DNA of 64,000 nucleotides from Thermovorax subterraneus (GCA_021608145.1 JAKIHM010000004.1:81556-145555); one strand, 5' to 3'. Numbered from the stretch's first letter, positions 47,007-55,569 are shown. Notes: generated by a model from the letters alone, not told the origin. Numbers and translations: made by a program.

Positions 47007-47073
47007 GGGCCAGCCGGAGGTGCTTTTATTTCGTCAGCAAATAAAAGCAAATTCATCCCCCTTCGGCGGCCCG
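47007..47073 (+). ncRNA. Long nested hairpin (possible small RNA or leader)
   Basis: Outer arms GGGCC-A-GCCGGAGG (47007-47020) and CCTTCGGC-GGCCC (47060-47072) pair with one bulge. The inner stem GCTTTTATTT (47022-47031)/AAATAAAAGC (47039-47048) is perfect with a 7-base loop. It lies about 30 bases after a good promoter. The same stretch is also open as a 50-codon frame from TTG 47005 to TAA 47157 (LGQPEVLLFRQQIKANSS...), without a convincing ribosome site. The rest of 46931-47227 shows no gene. Confidence 0.5.
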
Positions 47074-47227
47074 AGTTTCAAGACGGCCTCAAGATCTGCC
47101 GGCCTTTATGAGAGAGATAATAAGATATCTGAAACAGAATTAGCAAAAATCATTTAAAGATTTCCTATCAAAATAAAATTTGAGGAGAAGTGGATACAAA
47201 AAACAAGATAAAAAAGGGGGCCCATCA

Positions 47228-47734
47228 ATGTATAAAAACATAAGTATCGAAGATGTGGCTGGCAAGTTGGTGGAACAGCTAAAAAATGGCGCTTTTTTGA
47301 CGGTTAAAAGCCAAGACAAAGTGAATACAATGACGATTGCATGGGGAACTGTAGGCTATATCTGGCAAAAGTATATATTCATAGCTCTGGTTAGGCAATC
47401 CAGGTACACCTTTGAGCTCATAGAAAGAGCCACAAGTTTTACCGTTAGCCTTCCTTTAAAGGGGCAACTAAAGGAAGCATTGAGCTTTTGCGGCACCAAG
47501 TCGGGGAGGGAAGTGGACAAATTCGATAAATGCGGCCTTTCACTTTTGCCCGCTGAAAAGGTAGATACACCAGTTATAGACGGATGCGATCTTTATCTGG
47601 AATGCCAGATCATCTATAAGCTGCCTATGTAACCCGAGCTATTGCCTGAACAGCTCAAAAAGTCATTTTACAGCAACGATGACTATCACGTCCTTTATTT
47701 TGGGGAGATAGTAACAGCAAGGATGAAGGAATGA
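47228..47734 (+). pseudogene. Flavin reductase-like domain protein broken by an in-frame stop
   Basis: ATG 47228 after GGGGGG opens a flavin-reductase-like (FMN-binding split barrel) protein: GAFLTVKSQDKVNTMTIAWG, ALVRQSRYTFELIE, FCGTKSGREVDKFDKCGL, LECQIIYKLPM. A TAA at 47630-47632 stops it at 134 residues. The same frame continues for 33 more codons with family-typical sequence (PELLPEQLKKSFYSNDDYHV, LYFGEIVTARMKE) to TGA 47732-47734. The full product would be 168 residues. A nonsense mutation, a sequencing error or readthrough could explain it. Confidence 0.8.
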
Positions 47735-47736
47735 TA

Positions 47737-48153
47737 CTAGTATCTGATCAGGATAATTCCCAGTATGACGAGCATGGTACCTAAAATTTTCTTTAACGTT
47801 ATGCTCTCATTCAGGAAAAGAAAGGCTAGGGCGAGCGTGATCAGAGGGAAAGAAGAACTTACTGGAACTACCTTCGAAGCTTCGCTGTTCTTTAGGGCGT
47901 AATAATAGGCAAGCTGCCCCAAAAGTGATGCCATAATGCCCTCTGCTGCAATAAATATAAAAGACCTTGCATCCACTTGGAGGTTTTTAAAACTGCCCGA
48001 AATAAGGCCTGCGGCGAGTAATATGATGCTTATTGTGAAAGAACGGAGCGACAATGCAAGAAAAGGCGGCAGCTTTGCAAGACCCATCTTGCCGAGTATG
48101 GGTGCCGCTCCCCAGCACAAAGCTGTAAGAAAGGCAAATATAAAGGATTTCAT
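47737..48153 (-). CDS. Single-repeat EamA (DMT) transporter
   Basis: A 138-residue membrane protein with about five helices and one EamA domain (MKSFIFAFLTALCWGAAPILGK; FPLITLALAFLFLNESITLKKILG). Half the size of usual DMT carriers, so it probably works as a dimer. AGGAGG is present upstream on the minus strand. It is divergent from the GntR gene at 48303 and convergent with the preceding broken gene. Confidence 0.83.
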   Translation of the reverse strand: MKSFIFAFLTALCWGAAPILGKMGLAKLPPFLALSLRSFTISIILLAAGLISGSFKNLQVDARSFIFIAAEGIMASLLGQLAYYYALKNSEASKVVPVSSSFPLITLALAFLFLNESITLKKILGTMLVILGIILIRY

Positions 48154-48238
48154 ACCAATCTCCTCCTTTGTGATAAAAAATTATGATTATGATTTAGGGA
48201 TTTTGCTTAAAAATAATTATACCAGCGAAATCCCCGCT

Positions 48239-48267
48239 TTCAAAATCATAAAATATTGTGGTAAAAT
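48239..48267 (+). promoter_or_regulatory. Probable promoter of the first GntR gene
   Basis: TTCAAA (48239-48244), 17 bases, TAAAAT (48262-48267), 35 bases before the start codon, in the divergent gap with the EamA gene. Confidence 0.5.
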
Positions 48268-48302
48268 AATAAGTGAAAGCTGTGAAAATAAGGAGGGTTG
48301 TT

Positions 48303-48998
48303 ATGCTAACCCCGACCCTGGAGTCCGGGGCTTCCCTTAGAAATAAGATATACCAATATCTGAAGAACGCTATACTGAATGGTGTATACAAGCCGGGTGA
48401 AAGCCTCATAGAGATGAAGATAGCGAGGGAACTCGGCGTGAGCCGCACCCCGGTGAGGGAAGCCATAAGGCAGCTGGAGTTAGAAGGATTGGTTTCTAGC
48501 ATCCCCAATAAGGGAGTAATAGTGGAGGGTGTAACGGAACAAGATGTGGAAGATATTTATACCATCAGAAAAATGATAGAAGGCCTAGCTGCCAGGTGGG
48601 CTGCGGAAAAAATAACTCCTGAGCAGCTCAAAGAACTTAAAGATGTGGTAGACCTTATGGAATTCTACACAAAAAGAGGAGAAATAGACAAAGTATCGGA
48701 ACTAGACACGAGGTTCCATGATATCATATTTAAAGCGTGCAAGAGCAGGCCATTGGAGTCGGTGCTAACTAATTTCCATCATTTCATTCAGAGGGCCCGG
48801 TTGGTTTCAATAAAAAGCGGGGGGAGGGCTCCTGTCTCATTGGAAGAGCACAAAGAGATATACACTGCCCTGGAGGCTAGAGACCCTGAGGCCGCAGAAA
48901 AGGCAATGATAAAGCATGTAGAAAAGGCGAGGAGAAACCTCCATCCTTATCTAGAAGGGCATAAATTATACCACCGCAACTCAGAAAATCCTTGCTAG
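48303..48998 (+). CDS. GntR family regulator (FadR/FCD type)
   Basis: A 231-residue regulator: N-terminal winged helix (NAILNGVYKPGESL, ELGVSRTPVREAIRQLELEGL) and an all-helical FCD ligand domain (about 85-215) with metal-ligand-type residues (ELDTRFHDIIF, EEHKEIYTALEARD). It may control the divergent EamA exporter gene. Effector unknown, probably a carboxylate. ATG 48303 after AAGGAGGG. Confidence 0.88.
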   Translation: MLTPTLESGASLRNKIYQYLKNAILNGVYKPGESLIEMKIARELGVSRTPVREAIRQLELEGLVSSIPNKGVIVEGVTEQDVEDIYTIRKMIEGLAARWAAEKITPEQLKELKDVVDLMEFYTKRGEIDKVSELDTRFHDIIFKACKSRPLESVLTNFHHFIQRARLVSIKSGGRAPVSLEEHKEIYTALEARDPEAAEKAMIKHVEKARRNLHPYLEGHKLYHRNSENPC

Positions 48999-49022
48999 GA
49001 TAGCAAGGATCTTATTTTTTTT
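48988..49022. terminator. Terminator between GntR and MerR-family genes
   Basis: ATCCTTGCTA (48988-48997), loop GGA, TAGCAAGGAT (49001-49010), then CTTATTTTTTTT. It serves the GntR gene, whose stop is in the stem. Confidence 0.8.
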
Positions 49023-49359
49023 CAAGCAGCTTCATAAGCACAGCTCTATTTGACACAGGAAACAAGGAAGAAAGTACGGCGCGTTCAGATGTGATACTGT
49101 CGACAGCCAACTCTTGCAGATTTTGTTCGAAAACTTGAATTTTTTCTTTTATGGATTTTAGGTCAAAACCGCTTTCCTTCATCTGCTTTATCCTCATAAG
49201 CCTTAGAACGTCGCTTTCCGTGTAACGCCTCTGCCCACCGCTCGTGCGAACAGGGCTTATGAGCCCTAGGCTTTCGTAATATCTAATTTGTCTAGCCGAT
49301 AAGCCCGTTTTTTTTTCCACGTCGCCTATTGAATAAAGGTTCCTGACTTCAGGAGTCAT
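49012..49359 (-). CDS. glnR: MerR/GlnR family regulator
   Basis: A 115-residue MerR-type protein: LYSIGDVEKKTGLSARQIRYYESLGLI, RTSGGQRRYTESDVLRLMRI, short dimer helix, and a C-terminal tail (AVLMKLLEKK). Size and divergent placement next to glnA match GlnR, the repressor of glutamine synthetase in Firmicutes. No cysteines, so not a metal sensor. The symbol is inferred from context. Confidence 0.78.
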   Translation of the reverse strand: MTPEVRNLYSIGDVEKKTGLSARQIRYYESLGLISPVRTSGGQRRYTESDVLRLMRIKQMKESGFDLKSIKEKIQVFEQNLQELAVDSITSERAVLSSLFPVSNRAVLMKLLEKK

Positions 49360-49375
49360 TATCCCACCCCCAACA

Positions 49376-49394
49376 TGTTAATACTATTCTAACA
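49376..49394. promoter_or_regulatory. Operator-like inverted repeat at the glnR promoter
   Basis: TGTTA-N9-TAACA. It resembles the GlnR/TnrA box TGTNA-N7-TNACA but with a 9-base centre. It overlaps the minus-strand -10 of the regulator gene, so autorepression is likely. Confidence 0.5.
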
Positions 49395-49414
49395 AAAAAC
49401 AATAGTTTAGTCAA
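49386..49414 (-). promoter_or_regulatory. Promoter of glnR
   Basis: On the minus strand TTGACT (49409-49414), 17 bases, TAGAAT (49386-49391). Confidence 0.7.
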
Positions 49415-49431
49415 CAAAACCTTACATAAAT

Positions 49432-49460
49432 TTGACGCAATCTTACATTTATGGTATCAT
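49432..49460 (+). promoter_or_regulatory. Promoter of glnA
   Basis: TTGACG (49432-49437), 17 bases, TATCAT (49455-49460), divergent from the glnR promoter. Confidence 0.75.
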
Positions 49461-49492
49461 CCCGATAGAAGGTAATAACGGAGGAGGAACTT

Positions 49493-50827
49493 ATGGAAAA
49501 ATTAACTAAGGAAGATATAATTAAAAAGGCAGAAGAACTCGATGTCAAGTTTATACGCCTTCAGTTTACCGATATCCTTGGGATAATTAAAAATGTCACC
49601 ATAACGGTGGACCAACTGGAAGAAGCTTTAGACGGGAAAATCATGTTTGACGGTTCGTCCATTGAAGGATTCACAAGGATCCAGGAGTCGGATATGTACT
49701 TAAAGCCCGATTACGACACCTTTACAATCCTGCCGTGGAGGCCTAGAAAAGGCGCCGAAGCAAGGCTAATGTGCGACGTTTACATGCCCGACGGCCAACC
49801 TTTTATAGGTTGTCCCAGGACTATATTGAAGAAAGTTTGCGAAAGGGCCAGGAATATGGGATACGAGTTTTACGTGGGTCCAGAACCGGAGTTTTTCCTG
49901 TTCCAGCTGGATGAAAACGGACGACCCACTACAGTTACCAACGATAAGGGTAGCTATTTCGACCTTTCGCCGGTAGACTTGGGGGAAAATGCCAGGCGAG
50001 ATATAGTGCTAGCTTTGGAAGAGATGGGTTTTGAGGTAGAAGCTTCTCACCACGAAGTGGCGCCGGGACAGCATGAAATCGACTTTAAGTACGCTCCAGC
50101 CCTCAGAGCCGCTGACAATATTGTGACTTTTAAGTTCGTGACAAAAGCTATTGCCATGGAGCATGGGCTTTACGCCACCTTCATGCCAAAGCCCATCTTC
50201 GGTGAAAACGGTTCCGGAATGCACCTTCACATGTCCCTCTTCAAAGACGGAGTTAATGCATTTTACGATGAAAACGACGAAGAAACGGGGCTTTCCCAGG
50301 TAGCTAAATATTTCATCGGTGGCATATTGCACCATGTAAAAGGCTTCACGGCTATTACCAACCCTACGGTAAATTCGTACAAAAGGCTGGTTCCGGGATA
50401 CGAGGCCCCTGTTTATATTTCTTGGTCCACGAAAAATAGGAGCGCTTTAATAAGAGTTCCATCATCCCGCGGAAACGGCAGCAGGATAGAATTGAGAAGT
50501 CCCGATCCATCGGCAAATCCTTATCTTGCATTGGCGGTAATTCTCGCTGCGGGGCTTGACGGCATAGAAAACAAAATAGAACCGGGCCCACAGACCTTCG
50601 ACAATATTTACGAGATGACGCCGGCTGAAAGGTTGGCGGCAGGCATTGAAAGTCTTCCGGGCAGCTTGAAAGAAGCTTTGGAATATCTTTCCAAAGATGA
50701 AGTCATAAAACAGACGCTCGGTCCTCACGTCTACGAGCATTTTGTGAAAGCCAAGCTCATCGAATGGGATACTTACAGGATGCAGGTCCATCAATGGGAA
50801 CTTGACCAATATCTTGGGATATTTTAA
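49493..50827 (+). CDS. glnA: Glutamine synthetase, type I
   Basis: Makes glutamine from glutamate, ammonia and ATP. The 444 residues match the Gram-positive GSI-alpha size: [50 protein letters not shown] and [19 protein letters not shown]. The adenylylation insert of GSI-beta is absent, so control is expected through GlnR and feedback. GGAGGAGGAAC precedes ATG. Confidence 0.96.
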   Translation: MEKLTKEDIIKKAEELDVKFIRLQFTDILGIIKNVTITVDQLEEALDGKIMFDGSSIEGFTRIQESDMYLKPDYDTFTILPWRPRKGAEARLMCDVYMPDGQPFIGCPRTILKKVCERARNMGYEFYVGPEPEFFLFQLDENGRPTTVTNDKGSYFDLSPVDLGENARRDIVLALEEMGFEVEASHHEVAPGQHEIDFKYAPALRAADNIVTFKFVTKAIAMEHGLYATFMPKPIFGENGSGMHLHMSLFKDGVNAFYDENDEETGLSQVAKYFIGGILHHVKGFTAITNPTVNSYKRLVPGYEAPVYISWSTKNRSALIRVPSSRGNGSRIELRSPDPSANPYLALAVILAAGLDGIENKIEPGPQTFDNIYEMTPAERLAAGIESLPGSLKEALEYLSKDEVIKQTLGPHVYEHFVKAKLIEWDTYRMQVHQWELDQYLGIF

Positions 50828-50836
50828 TTTGAACTG

Positions 50837-50862
50837 AGCCCTTAAGAAGGGCTTTTCTTTTT
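50837..50862 (+). terminator. Intrinsic terminator after glnA
   Basis: AGCCCTT (50837-50843), loop AAG, AAGGGCT (50847-50853), then TTTCTTTTT. Confidence 0.88.
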
Positions 50863-50909
50863 GTTAAAAAAGTATCGATATAAAAGAATTGCATCAAAAA
50901 TTAAACTTA

Positions 50910-50938
50910 TTGACATTTTAAGAATGAAGAGTTAAAAT
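50910..50938 (+). promoter_or_regulatory. Promoter of the catabolic-cluster GntR gene
   Basis: TTGACA (50910-50915), 17 bases, TAAAAT (50933-50938). The operator-like TGATATATCA starts 16 bases downstream. Confidence 0.75.
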
Positions 50939-50953
50939 AAAAAGTGGCGAATA

Positions 50954-50963
50954 TGATATATCA
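50954..50963. promoter_or_regulatory. Operator TGATATATCA, copy A
   Basis: Perfect 10-bp palindrome in the untranslated region of the GntR gene, just after its promoter. The related half ATCATATAT follows at 50971. The same core recurs at 51724-51733 and 60184-60193. Confidence 0.6.
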
Positions 50964-51039
50964 GTAAAACATCATATATATTAATTCTATAAATGTATAT
51001 ACTGTAATGTCTTTAATATATTCGGGAGGAAAGTACACG

Positions 51040-51708
51040 TTGGCAAAAAGGAGAACTGAGGTTAAAGAAGAGATTATGGTCGAAACATTGAGTGACAAAG
51101 CATATCGCATTATAAAGGAAAAGCTTCTTCACATGAAAAAAGGAAGCTATCTCAGCATCCGGAAGGTTGCCGAAGAAATTAACATGAGCTATACTCCCGT
51201 GAGAGAAGCTTTTTTGAGACTTCATAAAGAAGGTTTTTTAGAACTAGTTCCCAAGGTAGGTTTTTTTACCAATACGATTGGATTAGATGAAATACTTCAA
51301 ATTTATGAAGCGAGAGAATGCATAGAATTGTTTGTTTTTCAAAGGGTTTTTGATAAAATTGACGAAAGTCATATAAAACTCATGAAAGAATATTTAGAAA
51401 AGCAAAAGAAGAGCTTTGAGGAGAAGCAGGCGCACGAATTCGTGAAAGCGGATCAGAAATTTCATGAGGTATTTATAGATTTATACAATAATAAATATTT
51501 GTCAGGACTATATAGAAATTTAAGAGAACAATATTTTATTTGTTCTAAAAATATAGCTGAAGGTATTAGCGATGCGGCAATAGTTGAGCATATAGAACTA
51601 CTGAAATATATTGAAAAAAGGGATTTAGAAAAAGCGCTAGAAGTTTTAAATAAACACATAGAAAATTCAAAAGAGCGCATAAAAGCTGGCTATATGCGGA
51701 TTAACTAA
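51040..51708 (+). CDS. GntR family regulator of the catabolic cluster
   Basis: A 222-residue FadR-type regulator: winged helix (SIRKVAEEINMSYTPVREAFLRLHKEGFL) and a helical FCD domain with ADQKFHEVFIDLYN and VEHIELLKYIE. TTG 51040 is chosen because GGGAGG lies about nine bases upstream. ATG 51007 would place that site inside the gene. Copies of TGATATATCA at its own promoter and at the next promoter suggest autoregulation and control of the cluster. Inducer unknown. Confidence 0.85.
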   Translation: MAKRRTEVKEEIMVETLSDKAYRIIKEKLLHMKKGSYLSIRKVAEEINMSYTPVREAFLRLHKEGFLELVPKVGFFTNTIGLDEILQIYEARECIELFVFQRVFDKIDESHIKLMKEYLEKQKKSFEEKQAHEFVKADQKFHEVFIDLYNNKYLSGLYRNLREQYFICSKNIAEGISDAAIVEHIELLKYIEKRDLEKALEVLNKHIENSKERIKAGYMRIN

Positions 51709-51713
51709 ATTTT

Positions 51714-51743
51714 TTGACTTCAGTGATATATCACTGATATACC
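51714..51743 (+). promoter_or_regulatory. Operon promoter with operator copy B between -35 and -10
   Basis: TTGACT (51714-51719) and TATACC (51738-51743) with an 18-base spacer. The spacer contains the perfect 16-bp palindrome CAGTGATATATCACTG (51721-51736). Bound protein would cover the promoter, so GntR-type repression is expected. Confidence 0.7.
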
Positions 51744-51763
51744 TTAAATTGGAGGATAAAACC

Positions 51764-51982
51764 ATGGCTAAGTTCATTGGGCACGGAATACTAGAAATCT
51801 ATTCAAAAGAGCTTGATATTGCTGACGGAGAAAAGTTGAGCAATGTGATGAGTTTTCTCAACATACCAGAGAACCTCCAAGAACATATTGTCTTCGTGAA
51901 AAATGGCAGAACGTTGAAAGACGACGATTTAATTAAAGATGGGGATGAAGTCCATTTTTATATAGTCCCATTTGGTGGGTAA
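51764..51982 (+). CDS. MoaD/ThiS-family small sulfur-carrier-like protein
   Basis: A 72-residue beta-grasp protein ending in the conserved GG (VHFYIVPFGG). Such proteins carry thiocarboxylate sulfur for molybdopterin or thiamin synthesis. Placement in an operon with an AOR gene suggests a role in the tungstopterin cofactor. ATG 51764 follows GGAGG; an upstream TTG overlaps that site. First gene after the operator-controlled promoter. Confidence 0.82.
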   Translation: MAKFIGHGILEIYSKELDIADGEKLSNVMSFLNIPENLQEHIVFVKNGRTLKDDDLIKDGDEVHFYIVPFGG

Positions 51983-52016
51983 TTTTATTGCAATCTTATT
52001 TTAGGGGGTTGTCAAA

Positions 52017-52688
52017 TTGGTTCATGTGATAAAGAATGTGAAAAAGCCTGAACGTGAAATAATAGAGGCCTTTAAGGATATTTCTTCGGCAACTGCTCAC
52101 GAAGCTTCGGGCAAAAAAGGGGCGGTTTCATATCTGATAAAGCCTATAAGCAAGGGAATGAAGGTATGCGGTCCTGCGTTAACGGTCCAGTGCATGCCCG
52201 GCGACAACCTTATGCTGCATAAAGCTTTAGAAATCGCAGAGGAAGGCGATGTCATCGTAGCCGTAACTAACGGTGCTTACGAATACGGCTATTGGGGAGG
52301 CCTCATGACCGTCTCAGCGATGGCGAGGAAAGTAGGAGGGCTTGTAATAGACGGATGCATTCGAGATTCTAGCGAAATTATCGAAATGGGATTTCCCGTA
52401 TTCTGCCGGGGCTTTTCCATAAGAGGAACTTCTAAAAATTCGTTGGGGTTGATAAATTATCCGATAGTTTTAGGAGGAGTTATTGTAGAGCCGGGAGACC
52501 TTATTTTAGGGGACGATGATGGCATTGTGGTAATAAAAAGGGAAGAGTGCGAAGAAGTGCTGAAAAAATCTAAAAAGAGGGTAGAGGACGAGGAAGTCAA
52601 AAAACAAGCTCTGGCTTCAGGTATATCGAGCGTGGAATACAACAAGCTGACCGAAGTTTTTGAAAGATTGGGATTAGTAGAAGAGTAG
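52017..52688 (+). CDS. RraA-like / HMG-CHA-type aldolase family protein
   Basis: A 223-residue member of the RraA fold, which includes 4-hydroxy-4-methyl-2-oxoglutarate/4-carboxy-4-hydroxy-2-oxoadipate aldolases that release pyruvate. Motifs are SSATAHEASGKKG, GDNLMLHKALE, GGLVIDGCIRDSSEI (metal-site region) and EPGDLILGDDDGIVVI. In a catabolic operon the aldolase role is more likely than RNase E inhibition. TTG start after AGGGGG. Confidence 0.8.
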   Translation: MVHVIKNVKKPEREIIEAFKDISSATAHEASGKKGAVSYLIKPISKGMKVCGPALTVQCMPGDNLMLHKALEIAEEGDVIVAVTNGAYEYGYWGGLMTVSAMARKVGGLVIDGCIRDSSEIIEMGFPVFCRGFSIRGTSKNSLGLINYPIVLGGVIVEPGDLILGDDDGIVVIKREECEEVLKKSKKRVEDEEVKKQALASGISSVEYNKLTEVFERLGLVEE

Positions 52689-52715
52689 TTGCCATCTTAT
52701 TTCTTGAAGGGAGAA

Positions 52716-53771
52716 ATGAAGCGTATGAAAATTCCAGTTGAAACTCTGAAGAATGCCGCACATGAGATACTGGTGGGTCTTGGGGAAAGTCCGGAAAACG
52801 CAAAGGTAGTATCCGAAATATTAGTAAGGGCAGATATGAGGGGCATATCGACGCATGGCACATATCTATTAAACGTGATTTCCATGCGCCGGGAAGGAGG
52901 ACAGATAAATATACCGACCAATCCTGAAGTCGTTTTGGATAAAGAAGCTGTTGCGGTTGTTGACGGCAATGATGGAATAGGAATGGTAGCAGCTAATTTG
53001 GCCTTGGAAATTGCCATGGGGAAGGCTGAAAAGTATGGCGTTAGTATGGTTTTGATAAGAAATGCGAATAACGTGGGATGCCTTGGATGCTACACCCAGC
53101 GTGCGGCGGAAAATGGCAAGATCGCAATAATGTCATCTAATGCGGCACCTGCTATGGCTCCTTGGGGAGCGGCGGAAAAATTCCTTGGCACAAATCCTAT
53201 AGCGATTTCCATTCCGGCTAAGACCTTAAATTTCACAGCGGATATGGCTACCAGTGTGGTAGCAAGGGGGAAAATTCGAGAGGCCTTAAGGAATGGCAAG
53301 ACAATTCCGGATAATTGGGCGATGGACCCGGAAGGTAGGCCCACCACCGATCCGGCCAAAGCTCTAGAGGGTTCGCTTATGCCGATAGGCGGTCCGAAGG
53401 GTTCTTCGCTAGCCATGGCCGTCGACATAATCTCGGGGGTCCTTGCGGGATCGGGATATGGCAACAAATTAAAATCCTTTCACGTGTTAGAAGGACCGAC
53501 CGGTGTGGGGGCGTCTTGTATTGTAATAGATGTGTCTCATTTTATGGATGCGGAATCGTTTAAGGAAATGATGGAAGGTTATTTCCAAACGGTGAAAAAT
53601 TTGAAAAAAGCGCAAGGCGTTGAAGAAATATTCATACCTGGCGAAATTGAGCATAGAAAAGAAAAAAGGAGCCTCGAGGAAGGCGTAGAAGTAAGCGACA
53701 AGCTGGCTAATTCTTTGAATGAACTCCTTAAAAAAGTGGGATCAAACTTGAGAATAATCGATGAAAATTAA
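52716..53771 (+). CDS. Ldh2-family NAD(P)-dependent dehydrogenase (malate/L-lactate/sulfolactate type)
   Basis: A 351-residue member of the malate/L-lactate/ureidoglycolate dehydrogenase family: ADMRGISTHGTYLL, RNANNVGCLGCYTQRA, MSSNAAPAMAPWGAAEKFLG. It reduces 2-oxoacids or oxidises 2-hydroxyacids. It may act on the product of the RraA-like aldolase. ATG 52716 after AAGGGAG; ATG 52725 is possible. Cotranscribed with the preceding gene. Confidence 0.86.
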   Translation: MKRMKIPVETLKNAAHEILVGLGESPENAKVVSEILVRADMRGISTHGTYLLNVISMRREGGQINIPTNPEVVLDKEAVAVVDGNDGIGMVAANLALEIAMGKAEKYGVSMVLIRNANNVGCLGCYTQRAAENGKIAIMSSNAAPAMAPWGAAEKFLGTNPIAISIPAKTLNFTADMATSVVARGKIREALRNGKTIPDNWAMDPEGRPTTDPAKALEGSLMPIGGPKGSSLAMAVDIISGVLAGSGYGNKLKSFHVLEGPTGVGASCIVIDVSHFMDAESFKEMMEGYFQTVKNLKKAQGVEEIFIPGEIEHRKEKRSLEEGVEVSDKLANSLNELLKKVGSNLRIIDEN

Positions 53772-53790
53772 GCCAAAGGAGGTTTAAAGG

Positions 53791-55521
53791 TTGAAAAGGA
53801 TAATAAGGGTAAACACCAGGACTGGTGAAATTACAGAAAAAGCTCCCACGGAACAAGAACTAAGATGGGGCGGCAGGCACTTTATCGCAAAGACGCTGCT
53901 CAACGAAGTGCCTCCCACCTGCGAGCCGCTGGGCAGATATAATAAGCTCATCATATCTCTTGGGTTATTTGCAGATACCAACTTGAGCACAGCGGGCAGA
54001 CTTTCAATAGGAGGAAAGAGCCCCCTGACTGGAGGAGTAAAAGAGTGTAACGTCGGAGGAAATGCGGGAAAAAGATTGGCAAGGATAGGAGTAAAGGCAA
54101 TAATCCTGGAAGATATTCCCCAAGAGCCCAAGACAAGAATACTATTTGTGAGTGCCGATGAGGCAAAGCTTATTGATGCTCCTCATCTGAAAGGTAAGCT
54201 TGTTGACGAGACTTTTGAGATTTTGAGAAAAGAGTTTGGGGAAAGAAGCGGATTAATTTGCATAGGGCCTGCTGGAGAAATGAAGTTGTATGCTGCAGGA
54301 ATAGCCTTGAGCGATGACCGGGGAGAGCAGGTAAGGTACGCGGCTCGCGGCGGATTAGGGGCTGTGATGGGATCGAAGGGCATAAAGGCGATAGTAATAG
54401 ATGATTCAAAACAGGTGGAGCCCGATTATTACGATCCGGAACTATTGAACACTGCGGTAAAAGAGGCATTTAGGATACTGCAGGAAGATCCGAAAAGCCA
54501 AAACCGCCGCAAGTATGGCACCCTAGATATATTGGAGATGGCCAATAATTTGGGTTTGTTACCTACAAGGAACTTCAGCTCCGGACAATTTGAATTTGCA
54601 GGAAATATGACGGGACCCTGCGTGGCGGAACTTATAAAGGAAAGAGGAGGATGCGGCAAATCGGGTACCCCGTGCGTTCCGGGATGTACAATTATGTGCA
54701 GCAACGTATTTCCGGACAAAGAAGGAAAGAAAATAGTCGCTTCATTGCAGTACGAGAGCGTTGTACTTCTCGGGCCTAACTGCGGCATCGGTGATATCGA
54801 TGACATTGCTGAATTGAATCATTTGTGCAATCAGGTAGGAGTTGATACCATCGAGTGCGGTGCCGCCATAGGTGTGGCGATGGAAGCAGGAGTCTTGAAG
54901 TTCGGAGATGCAGAAGGGGCTAAAAACATAGTGCGGCAAATCGGAGAAGGAACCTATTTGGGAAGGATAATCGGAAACGGAGCCGCATTCACCGGGCAGG
55001 CATTCGGAGTAAGAAGAGTGCCGGTGGTCAAAGGGCAGGCAATGCCGGCTTATGACCCGAGAGGGTTGAAGGGCAATGGAGTGCTTTACGCCACTTCGAC
55101 TATGGGTGCCGACCACACTGCCGGAAATGCTTTTGAGACAGTAAGGACTCATAACCCCCTTGCAAGAGACGGGCAAGTCCGAATATCCAGGCAGCTGCAG
55201 ATTAGGGCCGCTCTAATAGATTCGCTTGGGGTATGCCTGTTCATAAGACCTGCATTCATAAAAAATAGAGAGTTGCTGAGCATGCTTTGCAAAGGAAGAT
55301 ACGGCTGGGATATGAACTTTGAAGAGATAAAGCGAATGGGCGTTGATGTCCTCGAGACTGAAAAGAAGTTTAATGAACTTGCTGGTGTTTCAGAAAAACT
55401 CAAAAGGATGCCGGAGTTTATGAGAGAAGAGCCGTTGCCACCTAACAATGAGGTGTTTGACATACCGCAGGAAGAGCTAGAAAGCATTTGGGAAATCGAG
55501 ATGGATCCGGAAACCTTTTAA
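53791..55521 (+). CDS. Aldehyde:ferredoxin oxidoreductase family protein (tungstopterin)
   Basis: A 576-residue AOR-type enzyme oxidising aldehydes with ferredoxin. The N-terminal pterin-binding domain has WGGRHFIAKTLLNEVPP, STAGRLSIGGKSPLTGG and AARGGLGAVMGSKGIKAI. The Fe-S cysteines are in GTPCVPGCTIMCSN (CX3CX3C, one residue longer in the first gap than the usual CX2CX3C). The fourth is in DSLGVCLF. The C-terminus has FDIPQEELESIW. TTG start after AAAGGAGG. It is close in the operon to the MoaD-like gene. Confidence 0.88.
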   Translation: MKRIIRVNTRTGEITEKAPTEQELRWGGRHFIAKTLLNEVPPTCEPLGRYNKLIISLGLFADTNLSTAGRLSIGGKSPLTGGVKECNVGGNAGKRLARIGVKAIILEDIPQEPKTRILFVSADEAKLIDAPHLKGKLVDETFEILRKEFGERSGLICIGPAGEMKLYAAGIALSDDRGEQVRYAARGGLGAVMGSKGIKAIVIDDSKQVEPDYYDPELLNTAVKEAFRILQEDPKSQNRRKYGTLDILEMANNLGLLPTRNFSSGQFEFAGNMTGPCVAELIKERGGCGKSGTPCVPGCTIMCSNVFPDKEGKKIVASLQYESVVLLGPNCGIGDIDDIAELNHLCNQVGVDTIECGAAIGVAMEAGVLKFGDAEGAKNIVRQIGEGTYLGRIIGNGAAFTGQAFGVRRVPVVKGQAMPAYDPRGLKGNGVLYATSTMGADHTAGNAFETVRTHNPLARDGQVRISRQLQIRAALIDSLGVCLFIRPAFIKNRELLSMLCKGRYGWDMNFEEIKRMGVDVLETEKKFNELAGVSEKLKRMPEFMREEPLPPNNEVFDIPQEELESIWEIEMDPETF

Positions 55522-55569
55522 TTAAAAATCGATATATTTGCAAAAAAAATTTAGAAAGGAGAATAAAGA

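Noticed and set aside
53470..53485. parS-like TTTCACGTG in the Ldh2 gene
   Set aside because: Only half of the palindrome matches.
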